DNA of 64,000 nucleotides from assembly GCA_016786865.1 (NCBI GenBank), contig JAEUVE010000019.1, forward strand, positions 62,001 to 126,000, read 5' to 3'. The translations under genes and the position numbers were made by a program. The notes under the pieces are model-generated. The model saw nothing but the letters and a program-made list of their open reading frames with translations, was not told the DNA's origin and ran no database searches. This document shows, in pieces, positions 16,258 to 24,249 of this stretch (within the stretch, counting starts at the first letter, position 1; the number at the start of each line of letters is the position of its first letter). Source of the DNA: Sediminibacterium sp. GTDB lineage: Bacteria > Bacteroidota > Bacteroidia > Chitinophagales > Chitinophagaceae.

Positions 16258-17166
16258 ATGATCAATAAAACAAAAGCGTTCCTGATAGGAGGCTCCGTAG
16301 TGTTGGCCGGAGTTGGAATCTATATGATTTACCGGTTGCGTAAAAAAGAAACGAATAGCGTATCTAATTCGGATATGGAGCGGATAATCAATACTTCGCC
16401 ATCTCCTTCGGCAACACTCCCCGCCCCTTCAACAAATAACAGCTCATTAAGCAAGACCAGTTTACCTTCCGAGATTTTACCTATGGATTCGGGATTTCCG
16501 TTGCAAAAGGGAAGCAAGGGAAAATTGGTAAAAAAGTTACAAAATGCGCTTATGACAATTCACGGGAAATCCATTCTGCCAAAATACGGTGCCGACGGAG
16601 ACTTTGGAAGTGAAACTGAAACCGCCCTGCAAAAAGATGGTTCACCAACAATAATAGAAGAAAGCCGGTTTAACCTCATCATAGCCCGGGCTGCAGATAT
16701 ACTAAAGACACTGGGACAGGAACTATACAATGCGGTTGAGATCGGAAACTATTCACTTGCTACAGAACTGCTGGCAAAAGTTAAGACAGCAGGAGAATAC
16801 GATATAGCCAGCAAAGCATTCAAAGCGAAATTTGGCATTTTCTCAAATACAAAATCCATTGTAGAAGGGCTGCTTCAGAAATTTTCTTCCGAAAGCCAGC
16901 GAACAGAACTGCGGAATGAGTTTTTACGCATCGGGTTAATCTATGATGGTAGCGTATGGAGCCTTCCGGCAGTTCTTGATGGACTGGACACCTACAATCT
17001 GATTACCACCTGCCAAACCCATATTTGGGTTACGGCAGAAAATACTGTAGCCGTTGATGCCGGCACCTTACTTGGGAAAATGGTCATGGAGCGCTTCGGC
17101 TACACCTGTTTTGAGAACAATGGAAAAAAATACCTGGTTGATGCTCAGACAGTACGCTATGTTTAA
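16258..17166 (+). CDS. Membrane-anchored peptidoglycan-binding protein
   Basis: 302 residues. Membrane segment at about 7-25 with basic flank, Ser/Pro-rich linker (about 35-78), then a PG_binding_1-like domain (about 79-130: FPLQKGSKGKLVKKLQNALM ... YGADGDFGSETETALQ), the usual repeat that binds murein. The C-terminal 160 residues are helical (AADILKTLGQELYNAVE, VEGLLQKFSSESQRTELRNE) and carry weak likeness to annexin-type helices, ending in a small beta part (FENNGKKYLVDAQTVRYV). It would tether the membrane or particle to the cell wall. Follows the annexin-like gene by 19 bases. Confidence 0.7.
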   Translation: MINKTKAFLIGGSVVLAGVGIYMIYRLRKKETNSVSNSDMERIINTSPSPSATLPAPSTNNSSLSKTSLPSEILPMDSGFPLQKGSKGKLVKKLQNALMTIHGKSILPKYGADGDFGSETETALQKDGSPTIIEESRFNLIIARAADILKTLGQELYNAVEIGNYSLATELLAKVKTAGEYDIASKAFKAKFGIFSNTKSIVEGLLQKFSSESQRTELRNEFLRIGLIYDGSVWSLPAVLDGLDTYNLITTCQTHIWVTAENTVAVDAGTLLGKMVMERFGYTCFENNGKKYLVDAQTVRYV

Positions 17167-17183
17167 AAAAACAGACCAGTTCT

Positions 17184-17435
17184 ATGAAACAATTTCTAAA
17201 AGACTTATTCAAAGACAAAAACGGCAATTACTCTCTACGCGAAGTAATCATTGGAATACTAACACTAATAGTAATATTCAGTTGGATAGGGCAACAGTTC
17301 TTATCAAGAGATATTCCTGAATTCATGTTTTACTCCGTTATCAGCCTTATAGGCGCAGCCTGTTTCGGCTATTCACTGGAAAGAACAACAACTAATAAAA
17401 AAAATCCAGACCATGATACAGATCAGTCTTCGTAA
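17184..17435 (+). CDS. Small membrane protein, holin-like in size and topology
   Basis: 83 residues with a charged N-terminus (KDLFKDKNGNYSLREV), two membrane segments (about 21-41 and 50-66) and a charged C-terminus (ERTTTNKKNPDHDTDQ). This is the layout of class II holins, and the neighbours are a coiled-coil membrane protein and a lysozyme. Holins are too variable for recognition by sequence, so the call is from topology and context. It overlaps the next gene by 23 bases. Confidence 0.5.
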   Translation: MKQFLKDLFKDKNGNYSLREVIIGILTLIVIFSWIGQQFLSRDIPEFMFYSVISLIGAACFGYSLERTTTNKKNPDHDTDQSS

Positions 17436-18069
17436 AACACTGCTCATTGCTATACTCTGTTTGCTCTCAGGAATCGGTCTCAGTTCTTTATTCATAAGCG
17501 GCAACAGGAATGCAACGCTGTTACCTGCAGGCATTTTTTCTGCCAAAGCGCTTACACAAAAAGCCGACACAATTGAACACCGGCAACAGGAACAGATTGA
17601 ACTCCTCAACAGGAGAAATGAAGCGCTGCAACATTCACTATCAAAAACCAGTGAATTACTTCGAAAAAGTAAAGCAAACCTATCAGCAGCACAGCAAAAC
17701 ATCAGGCATTTACTTATAGAGAATGTAACGAATGATTCTGCAGACGAGCTAAGTTCCTGTGATACTTTACGGGAATATGTTAAAGGGTACCTGGATGAAA
17801 ACGCTCTGAAAGACAGCCTGTATGATTCCAAAATCAATTTACTGGAAAGTACCGTTACATTAAAGGATTCCGCACTGGAAATAAGCGCAAATACACAGCA
17901 GCAGATCAGGCTAATACTTAATCAGACGCTATTGCAGTACAGTTGGCTGGAAACCGAAAATTTTTCACTCAAAGAAGAGGCCAGAAAAACAAAGCGAAAA
18001 CAAAAGCTATTGACTTTTGGACTGGCCTTGCTCAGCGGAGCAGCAGCCGGCTATCTGGTTACACATTAA
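17413..18069 (+). CDS. Protein with terminal membrane segments around a coiled coil (spanin-like?)
   Basis: 218 residues: N-terminal membrane segment (about 8-29, LLIAILCLLSGIGLSSLFI), long helical or coiled-coil region (about 45-185: QEQIELLNRRNEALQHSL, SELLRKSKANLSAAQQNI), basic stretch KTKRKQK and a C-terminal membrane segment (about 200-217, FGLALLSGAAAGYLVTH). The layout resembles unimolecular spanins, which span both membranes, but no lipobox was seen, so this is a weak inference. It lies between the holin-sized gene and the remainder of the cluster. Confidence 0.5.
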   Translation: MIQISLRKTLLIAILCLLSGIGLSSLFISGNRNATLLPAGIFSAKALTQKADTIEHRQQEQIELLNRRNEALQHSLSKTSELLRKSKANLSAAQQNIRHLLIENVTNDSADELSSCDTLREYVKGYLDENALKDSLYDSKINLLESTVTLKDSALEISANTQQQIRLILNQTLLQYSWLETENFSLKEEARKTKRKQKLLTFGLALLSGAAAGYLVTH

Positions 18070-18081
18070 ACCATGTAAAAG

Positions 18082-18363
18082 ATGGCATATTATATTCAAA
18101 TCTATGACCGTGGGGCCAGCCTCATGATTGCTTTTGATGCCACCATCGTCAAGTACGTACTAAAACAGGATATAACCGGTCTTACAACAATCAATAATGA
18201 TAAAATTAAGATTGAAGTTTCTTCGGGAAAGCATATCTATCTGCCTTATATAGACATATGGATTCCTTCTTCCTCGTCCATTCATGATTTGGCCGTTCAA
18301 CTGAATAATTATATCACGGACTGCGTATGCGCTGCTAGTACTGATCCACCTCCGGCGGACTAA
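18082..18363 (+). CDS. Hypothetical small protein
   Basis: 93 residues, soluble. The pattern is mostly beta: YYIQIYDRGASLMIAFDA, DKIKIEVSSGKHIYLPYIDI; the C-terminus holds a Cys pair (DCVCAAS) and ends in PPPAD. It is 12 bases after the spanin-like gene and 26 before the repeat protein. Nothing recognised. Confidence 0.5.
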   Translation: MAYYIQIYDRGASLMIAFDATIVKYVLKQDITGLTTINNDKIKIEVSSGKHIYLPYIDIWIPSSSSIHDLAVQLNNYITDCVCAASTDPPPAD

Positions 18364-18389
18364 TTCCACACTGATTAAACCAACATTCT

Positions 18390-19250
18390 ATGACGATCTC
18401 TGAATATTTTGAGTTCCTGGATCCCGATACTGTAGCCACTTACCCGGAGCACCTACGTGTGGCCCACGATTATCTGGCACTTGCGTTCCGGTTAGATGAC
18501 CTCAGCAACTACCCCCGCACACAGGTTCTTGTAAAAGAATACCTCGACCGAATTGAAGCCTACCGGTTGCAAAAAGATAACACAGACCACAATACATTAA
18601 AAGATTCTCCCCTAAACGCCCCAACCCGCATTGAAAAAAAACGCAGTGCGATATTAGATAACCGCCTGGTAGATGATATACCTCCGGATGTGGTTGTCTT
18701 AAAAAGATATCTCTCTTTCCATGAACGTAAAGTATCAAGAGAGGAAGTACGTTCCCTGCTCAATTATATAAGAAGAGCAAGACTAAGAGGCGAGATCAGT
18801 CTAAATTCGGAGTTCTACGAAGAGGTAAAGAGCATACAGCAGAAGTTAGTAGCCGCTCATAAAAAAATGAGTACTGCCACATTCTTTAAGCTTGAAAACC
18901 ACTCAGTACTGATCCTGTTGACACATCCCATCAGGCTGAGGCCATCTGTACAGCTTCTTAAACGATATATTAGCCTGGGAGATAAAAAGACAAAAGATGC
19001 TAAAGAAAAAGCCAGGGGACTGTCGCAAGCGATAGCTAATGCCTTACAGGGAAACAGAATCACAACTGATGACCCTTTTTATGAAGAGGTAAAAGATGCC
19101 CGAAAAACACTGCAGGCATTCCTGCGTTCTGCCCGCAAAACGCTGCCGATTGTTGAAGCCGAACTTTATGGTCTTGATGAACTGCCGGATGACCTTAAAA
19201 GTGCCGATCAGCTGAACGGGCTTAATCTTTGCAACGAAGATGACTATTAA
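18390..19250 (+). CDS. Hypothetical protein with internal duplication
   Basis: 286 residues, highly charged and helical. About residues 98-160 and 183-250 are two copies of one unit: LKRYLSFHERKVSREEVRSL ... GEISLNSEFYEEVKSIQ against LKRYISLGDKKTKDAKEKAR ... NRITTDDPFYEEVKDAR. Shared residues include LKRY-[LI]-S, a basic stretch, G-x-I (second copy G-N-R-I) and FYEEVK. An N-terminal region (about 1-60) is unrelated. No family recognised. Position just before the lysozyme gene. Confidence 0.55.
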   Translation: MTISEYFEFLDPDTVATYPEHLRVAHDYLALAFRLDDLSNYPRTQVLVKEYLDRIEAYRLQKDNTDHNTLKDSPLNAPTRIEKKRSAILDNRLVDDIPPDVVVLKRYLSFHERKVSREEVRSLLNYIRRARLRGEISLNSEFYEEVKSIQQKLVAAHKKMSTATFFKLENHSVLILLTHPIRLRPSVQLLKRYISLGDKKTKDAKEKARGLSQAIANALQGNRITTDDPFYEEVKDARKTLQAFLRSARKTLPIVEAELYGLDELPDDLKSADQLNGLNLCNEDDY

Positions 19251-19270
19251 TATTGTAACCTTCCATTAGC

Positions 19271-20080
19271 ATGCCGGGCATTCAATACCAGAAAAAAAAC
19301 GAGTATGCTTTAGAGGGCGTTGCCACTTCGGATGAAGATCTCACCGGAGAATTGGTTTTGATGGGATCCATGCTATTGGTGGCTGCCCTGGGGACCTACT
19401 TTGTTTACCGCTCTTTACAATCAAAAACCATGATCGCATCACTCAGTTCCATTGATTTTATTATACAGGAAGAAATCAGCAGTAAGGATCGATACAACCG
19501 TTTATACAAACATCCTGTTTGGCCACAGGGCGATAGTGGTATTACCATTGGCATTGGATACGACCTTGGATACCATTCCTCAAAACAAATTCTGCAAGAC
19601 TGGAACATGCTGGCAGTAAAAGACCTCTCAGTTCTGTTAACCGCGGCCGGGAAAACCGGCAATATTGCACAATCGCTTTTAAAAGGCAATGAAGCGCTCC
19701 GCTCCATATTTATACCCTATGAAGCCGCAATTAAAGTATTCCTTGAAAAAAGTCTGCCTCGTTTTGCCAGAGCAGCCTTAAAAATATATCCCGGCCTTGA
19801 TCAACTGGAGCCAGATGCAGTTGGTGCTATTATAAGCATGGTTTACAACAGAGGAACAGCGCTGGAGGGAGATCGAAGAAGAGAAATGAAAGCAATTATT
19901 CCATTGATCGCCAACAAAGACTATCCGGGTATTGCAGCCCAGATTTTGGCCAGCAGGCGCTTATGGGTTGGATCGGCCACACCTGGTGTAGCCAGCAGAA
20001 GAGAAAAAGAAGCCGAACTCGTGCGTGGTGCAGTTCGAAAATATGCTCCGGAAGAGTTGTATGCACTCAAAGTGGCCTGA
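19271..20080 (+). CDS. Membrane-anchored lysozyme-like muramidase
   Basis: 269 residues. A membrane segment at about 27-47 is followed by a lysozyme-fold domain (about 58-260): EEISSKDRYNRLYKHPVWPQ, GDSGITIGIGYDLGY and a C-terminal AIISMVYNRGTALEGD. The E ... D-x3-T ... GIGYDLG arrangement is that of a GH24/pesticin-related family seen in phages and in cell-wall-acting effectors; Glu67 or Glu68 is the likely catalytic acid. It would cut peptidoglycan. Last plus-strand gene of the cluster; no terminator is seen before the convergent transposase gene, 41 bases away. Confidence 0.75.
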   Translation: MPGIQYQKKNEYALEGVATSDEDLTGELVLMGSMLLVAALGTYFVYRSLQSKTMIASLSSIDFIIQEEISSKDRYNRLYKHPVWPQGDSGITIGIGYDLGYHSSKQILQDWNMLAVKDLSVLLTAAGKTGNIAQSLLKGNEALRSIFIPYEAAIKVFLEKSLPRFARAALKIYPGLDQLEPDAVGAIISMVYNRGTALEGDRRREMKAIIPLIANKDYPGIAAQILASRRLWVGSATPGVASRREKEAELVRGAVRKYAPEELYALKVA

Positions 20081-20121
20081 TACCACATCCTAATCTTTCC
20101 TTACACATACATTATAAATCA

Positions 20122-21411
20122 TTAACCCGTCTGCCTGTATTCTTTGAAAGAATAAGGCAGTGAATTTCTTTTGAGGTATTGCACCAGGTTGGGATGATCA
20201 TAATGAGCAAAGGGCTTGCCTGTGTCTTTCAACCTTGTAATGCGTAGTACCTTAAAATCGCGGTAATCCTTACGTTTATGACACCAGGCAATCATGTGCC
20301 AGTTATCTTTATATATTGCAAGACCCACAGGCTCAACCTTTCGCAGGCTTTTTTCCTTATTATTGTTGATATACTCAATCTCGAGGATTCGCATTTTATC
20401 AACCGCATGCTGAATAGCGAACAGGTAATTCGTTTCGCGGTTGGGCATGGGTGGCGCCGAGCGCCTTAATTGTTCCAGAGTAATCCTTTTATTACAAGCC
20501 ATTTCCAGTACACGGTGAAATCGTTCCTGGCTACTGAGTTGGCGATGATTATAGCTCCATACAAATTCATCCACGATGCGTTGCAGATATTTCCTGTCGA
20601 TGGAATGCAGCATAGCCCATCTCCGTTTCAGATTGGCCCATGCACCCTCTATACCATTCAAATGCGCCTCCATGTAGGTCATTTCTTTTTTCTTGTGCTG
20701 AACCTGCAGATGACGATACATGGTACTTACCCAACTATAGCCTTTCCATTCATCACTCATAATGAGGGCATCCCTCGATACCCAGGCCGTAATCATGGTC
20801 TTTAGCGTAGCGCCGCTTGTATCGGGGACTACAGCGGCCCTTAGTTCTCCCCCACGCTGCAGAGCACCAAACACCGCAGTTTTAGAAACAAGACTGCGCC
20901 CCTGCGTTCGGTCTTTTCTTCTTCCCCATGGCCTGTTGGATGTTTTTCCGCCTAAAAAAGTTTCATCAACTTCCACAATATCCGTCAGTTTCTTATACGG
21001 CAAACTTGCATAAGGCAGGTTAAAAACCTCACGTATGCGATGTAACAGGAACCAGGCAGTTTTCTGTGTAATCACAAGATCTTTAGCCAATTGGGCTGAG
21101 CTGATACCATAACTACGGGAAACCATCAGGTAGGTGGCAGCAAACCACAATCGCAGGCTGATCTTGGTATTTTCAAAAATGGTTCCTTTCAGGTCGCTAA
21201 ACTTTTTGCCACAGCCTGGCTCTGAACACTTATATCCTGATTTCAACAGGTAAGGCTCCTGCATAACACCGCAATGCGGGCAATAGTAGCCATGTTGCCA
21301 CCTCATTCGCTTTAAATAGGCAGCGCATATGTCGGGATTTTTAAATTGATCAAACAATTCCGGCAGCCCGTTAAATACCACGGGTACAAACTTTGTTGCA
21401 ACGGCCTTCAT
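20122..21411 (-). CDS. IS1595-family (ISXO2-like) transposase with C-terminal WYL domain
   Basis: 429 residues in three parts. First, an N-terminal zinc ribbon (Cys44, 47, 62 and 67: CPHCG ... CSEPGCGKKF). Second, a DDE transposase core with Asp149 (VEVDETFLGG), Asp220 (IMSDEWKGY) and Glu255 (LNGIEGAWANLKRRW), so the catalytic triad looks intact. Third, an extra C-terminal domain (about 335-425) with the WYL pattern ILEIEYINN ... RKVEPVGLAIYKDNWHMIAW ... RDFKVLRITRL. WYL domains sense ligands or single-stranded DNA in regulators. Its ATG overlaps the stop of the serine recombinase by four bases. No terminal inverted repeats were seen, so it may not be a free-standing IS. Confidence 0.8.
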   Translation of the reverse strand: MKAVATKFVPVVFNGLPELFDQFKNPDICAAYLKRMRWQHGYYCPHCGVMQEPYLLKSGYKCSEPGCGKKFSDLKGTIFENTKISLRLWFAATYLMVSRSYGISSAQLAKDLVITQKTAWFLLHRIREVFNLPYASLPYKKLTDIVEVDETFLGGKTSNRPWGRRKDRTQGRSLVSKTAVFGALQRGGELRAAVVPDTSGATLKTMITAWVSRDALIMSDEWKGYSWVSTMYRHLQVQHKKKEMTYMEAHLNGIEGAWANLKRRWAMLHSIDRKYLQRIVDEFVWSYNHRQLSSQERFHRVLEMACNKRITLEQLRRSAPPMPNRETNYLFAIQHAVDKMRILEIEYINNNKEKSLRKVEPVGLAIYKDNWHMIAWCHKRKDYRDFKVLRITRLKDTGKPFAHYDHPNLVQYLKRNSLPYSFKEYRQTG

Positions 21412-22937
21412 AGGGGTACCATGCTTTGCGTTGTATCCGATATAGGTATAAAGAGGGGGTTGAGCAAAGGGTAACTAAAACCAGAGACTTTGCTATAGGT
21501 TATTCCTTGCGGGAAGATCAACTGCTGTAGCCGCATTCGCAGCGGCAAAGGTGCATTAAGCCAGCAAGCCTCTGGTGAGTTTATCAAATAACAGAAAGAC
21601 GCTTCCTGAGCGGAACTATCCGTTATGATACCACATCCTGCAATGGCTTTTTCCAAATCAGATTTTTCGCAGCTGTATTTGTTCTGCAATTTTTCAAATA
21701 CAGCTATTTCGATTGTTTTGTTTACATGGTACTGTTCCAGCAGTTTCTCCATCCTGCCATTGACAGTCTCCAATCTCCTGGTATATTGCTCCAGCTCTTT
21801 CTCTTTTTCTTTAACAAGCTGTTTCAGGTTTTTTTTCAACAACCGCTGTAAACCGGATTTGTATTCATCAGGGATAATAAAGGATTTCAGCAACAGGGCA
21901 AAGCGATTATTCAGCATTCCTGCGTTTGCACTACACCTGCATCCCTGTGTGCGGCACTTATAGTAATGAAAAGACTTCCCATCCTTATGTACCCCATAAC
22001 CGGTGAACGGTTCCCCGCATTCGGCGCAGCGTACAAATGTTTTTAGCGGAAGTTCCGCATGTTCGCTTTTCTTAGCTGTACTGTAAACTTTTCTGGCCGG
22101 TTTTTCCCTGTGTATTTTAAGAAAGAGTTCCGGCCGTATCAGTTTCTCATGCGTTCCTTCCACCAATCTGCCGTTCAGCATTTTGGTAGACACGATACCG
22201 GCATAGAAGGGATTGGACAAAATTGCACTCAGTTTCTGCTTGTAGATATCAAGTCCCAGCAATTGCAGTTTTTCCAGTATGGTCTGGTTCTTCATTCCCC
22301 GGGCCTTCCATTCAAACGCATTTCGGAGCAAATCTCCTTCTTTATTAACAATAATCTTTCGCTGTCCGTGCTCCCTAATAATAGTATATCCCATAGGAGG
22401 GCGTATGCACCATATTCCTCTTTCAAATTTTTCCCGCATACCGGCCATAGCTCGCTGACGGCGAAGCTGGTTATCGAATTCACTAAACAATAGTTGTATG
22501 TTCTGCTGAAAAATACCGCTCGGGTTGCTGTTGTCCGTAGGTTGCGTAACGGCCAGTACCGACACACCGTATTCATTGCGCAGATCGTCGCACAACTTGA
22601 TGGCACCGCCCCCGGTGCGACTGAAGCGATCCAGTGTATAGACCAGTATGTGACTGACTCTTCCCTTATTTGCAGCAACATATTCCAGCATGCGGCAAAA
22701 TTCTTTTCGCCCGTCTGTTTTAGCCGATTCAAAAGTTCCGCCGAAACAATCATCGATCGTGAACTGGTTGCGCTGCGCGAAAGTTTTGATAGCACGCATC
22801 TGAAAATCGAGGCTAAGGTTCTTTTCGGCCTGCTCCTTACTCGACACTCTTGTATAAATAACTGCATTGTGAAGGGAACACGTATTAGGAGTTTCATCAC
22901 CCTTTCGGGCCCATTTTTCAAAGAGATGCAGTTTCAT
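21408..22937 (-). CDS. Large serine recombinase
   Basis: 509 residues. Resolvase-type catalytic domain (about 24-165) with the nucleophile Ser32 in YTRVSSKEQ and the R-x-x-R-F motif as TLDRFSRTGGG. A Recombinase domain (about 190-285, MGYTIIREHGQRKIIV ... MKNQTILEKL) and a zinc ribbon (about 300-350, CAECGEPFTGYG ... YYKCRTQGC) follow. Then a coiled coil (about 365-425) and a variable C-terminus. These enzymes integrate and excise phages and mobile elements. It is the first gene of a two-gene minus-strand operon with the IS1595-WYL gene and is the best candidate integrase of the 7.6-23 kb island. Confidence 0.9.
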   Translation of the reverse strand: MKLHLFEKWARKGDETPNTCSLHNAVIYTRVSSKEQAEKNLSLDFQMRAIKTFAQRNQFTIDDCFGGTFESAKTDGRKEFCRMLEYVAANKGRVSHILVYTLDRFSRTGGGAIKLCDDLRNEYGVSVLAVTQPTDNSNPSGIFQQNIQLLFSEFDNQLRRQRAMAGMREKFERGIWCIRPPMGYTIIREHGQRKIIVNKEGDLLRNAFEWKARGMKNQTILEKLQLLGLDIYKQKLSAILSNPFYAGIVSTKMLNGRLVEGTHEKLIRPELFLKIHREKPARKVYSTAKKSEHAELPLKTFVRCAECGEPFTGYGVHKDGKSFHYYKCRTQGCRCSANAGMLNNRFALLLKSFIIPDEYKSGLQRLLKKNLKQLVKEKEKELEQYTRRLETVNGRMEKLLEQYHVNKTIEIAVFEKLQNKYSCEKSDLEKAIAGCGIITDSSAQEASFCYLINSPEACWLNAPLPLRMRLQQLIFPQGITYSKVSGFSYPLLNPLFIPISDTTQSMVPL

Positions 22938-23187
22938 AATTCCGGGATTGTATTATCGGCCATCGTTTCAGTACAGAGAACAATCTCGCAGAGCAGCATG
23001 GCAAATACGTTCATTGCTTCCAGTGTATCACCATTTACGGTAGATGGCTTTTCGGTATTCATGGATACGAATGTATACCGGGGTTACAGGCAGCTTTACC
23101 TAATCAGGTACGTGCAGGCCTGACAAAGCACGGGATACCCGATAAATGTTTAACAATGATTCTTACATCAGCAATTCAAATCCGGTT

Positions 23188-23219
23188 AAGCCCGCCGGAC
23201 ATTACCGGCGGGCTTTTTT
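23188..23219 (+). terminator. Rho-independent terminator, plus strand
   Basis: AAGCCCGCCGG, loop ACATTA, CCGGCGGGCTT and a T-run ending at 23219: an 11-bp GC-rich stem. No plus-strand gene is evident just upstream, so it may end an unannotated short transcript or be read by an RNA beginning near 23100. Confidence 0.75.
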
Positions 23220-23323
23220 CTAACCTTGCCCGTCCAAACTGCTATCATCATCCCAAATTGGCATGTATATACCTGTTTGAACAACTTACTTAAATAAGCA
23301 TTGTTTCTACACATCCATAACGA

Positions 23324-23348
23324 AAAAGGGGCCTGAGAACAGGCCCCC
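23324..23348 (-). terminator. Rho-independent terminator, minus strand
   Basis: On the minus strand GGGGCCTG, loop TTCT, CAGGCCCC is followed by TTTTT. About 40-60 bases before it lies GTTTAATGGTTATGATC, which is similar to a sequence before the hairpin at 24223-24249. Confidence 0.7.
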
Positions 23349-23731
23349 GTAATGTTGATCTGCAGGCATCCTATTACCCACGATCATAACCATTAAACCG
23401 AATTTTCGCACTGTTGGTTGGGGTAAGGGCGGTAGTTTTTAAAATGCCGCTGTATAGACATACCGCGACTTAATTTGATATGATATACCCTTATTTGATG
23501 CAGGAAACGCAGTTAATAATCTTTCTTTAAAATAAGCTGCCGGAAATCCGGCAGCTCCTGTTCTTCTTTCCCGAAAAAAAGAACCTTAACCAAAGTAAGT
23601 TTCTCAGGAAGCAACCCCGACATACATCAGGGTTGCATGTTAACGCCGCATCGCCGAACAAATCAAATCCTGTTGGTAAAGATTAAGGATTGTTTAAAAG
23701 GGGGCGGAATGGTTACGGATTGTTTGTCACA

Positions 23732-24160
23732 TCATTGAATTATTGGGGATTCTTTCATAAAAAAAGATTCCCCGGTTCCCACAGCCAGTATCGTTTGATT
23801 AAAATGAACCAATATTTCCTTACTACTCATACCCGCTGACGCTAAGTAAACATAACCCAATACACCCGCAGATATAAGTGTCTGCTGCGTTGCCTTATCA
23901 TAAAAATGGGTCATGGCAACAATCCTGGCCAACGGATTTGCCTGCAACAACTTTTCTATTACTTCATATGCTGCTTTCGGCTGATGTGGTCTTGGCCAGT
24001 TGATCTCCAATAGCAATACATCTGGGTTAAATAACTCATATTGCTTATAGGCTTCCGAAAGCACACAGTAATCAATGATCTCAATATGAGTATCCAAAAG
24101 ACCTGTCAAAAATTTCAATGCAGTAAAATTCTTAGAAACAGCCAGTACTTTTACAACCAT
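23732..24160 (-). CDS. Degenerate receiver-domain protein (pseudo-response regulator)
   Basis: 142 residues that follow the CheY-like receiver fold and nothing else; no output domain. The phospho-acceptor Asp is replaced by Glu52 in PDVLLLEINWP, the N-terminal acidic pair is missing (VKVLAVSKN where D-D/E is expected), and the conserved Lys in the G-Y-x-x-K region is absent (GYVYLAS). The Thr of strand 4 remains (RIVAMTHF). It probably works as a protein-interaction module independent of phosphorylation, or is constitutively active-like. Preceded by a hairpin terminator (24214-24249) 54 bases upstream, which could attenuate it. Confidence 0.7.
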   Translation of the reverse strand: MVVKVLAVSKNFTALKFLTGLLDTHIEIIDYCVLSEAYKQYELFNPDVLLLEINWPRPHQPKAAYEVIEKLLQANPLARIVAMTHFYDKATQQTLISAGVLGYVYLASAGMSSKEILVHFNQTILAVGTGESFFMKESPIIQ

Positions 24161-24213
24161 ACTATAACGGTTTGATCTTTGTTAACATCAAGGAAACTAA
24201 GCATCTCACTTGA

Positions 24214-24249
24214 TTTTAAAAACCCTCCCTGCCTGTTACACAGGGAGGG
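24214..24249 (-). terminator. Hairpin terminator upstream of the pseudo-receiver gene
   Basis: Minus strand: CCCTCCCTG, loop of nine, CAGGGAGGG, then TTTTTAAAA. Just before it is a five-codon frame (ATGGCTATGGTATTTGATTAG). The layout, short frame then terminator then gene, could be attenuation, or the 3' end of a small RNA. Confidence 0.6.

Larger units (their letters stand above)
22938..23731. other. Gene-poor stretch right of the serine recombinase
   Basis: About 0.8 kb without a convincing gene. It holds a plus-strand terminator (23188-23219), a minus-strand terminator (23324-23348) and a further hairpin, AGCTGCCGG/CCGGCAGCT at 23535-23556. A tiny minus-strand frame starting at about 23396 runs into the second hairpin. 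The right end of the island is probably inside this stretch, but no direct repeat with the left side was found by eye. Confidence 0.5.

Noticed and set aside
7663..20080. Tailed prophage, contractile injection system or type VI-like machine
   Set aside because: No terminase, portal, tape-measure, sheath, tube, baseplate or AAA ATPase sequence was recognised in any of the products.
7663..20080. Conjugative transposon
   Set aside because: No relaxase, coupling protein or Tra genes are present in this block.
20080..22960. Free-standing IS element made of the transposase and recombinase pair
   Set aside because: No terminal inverted repeats or target duplications were seen at either side of the pair.
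22494..23123. Long plus-strand open frame of about 209 codons antisense to the serine recombinase
   Set aside because: It overlaps the recombinase start region in antisense and has no family likeness; a shadow frame.
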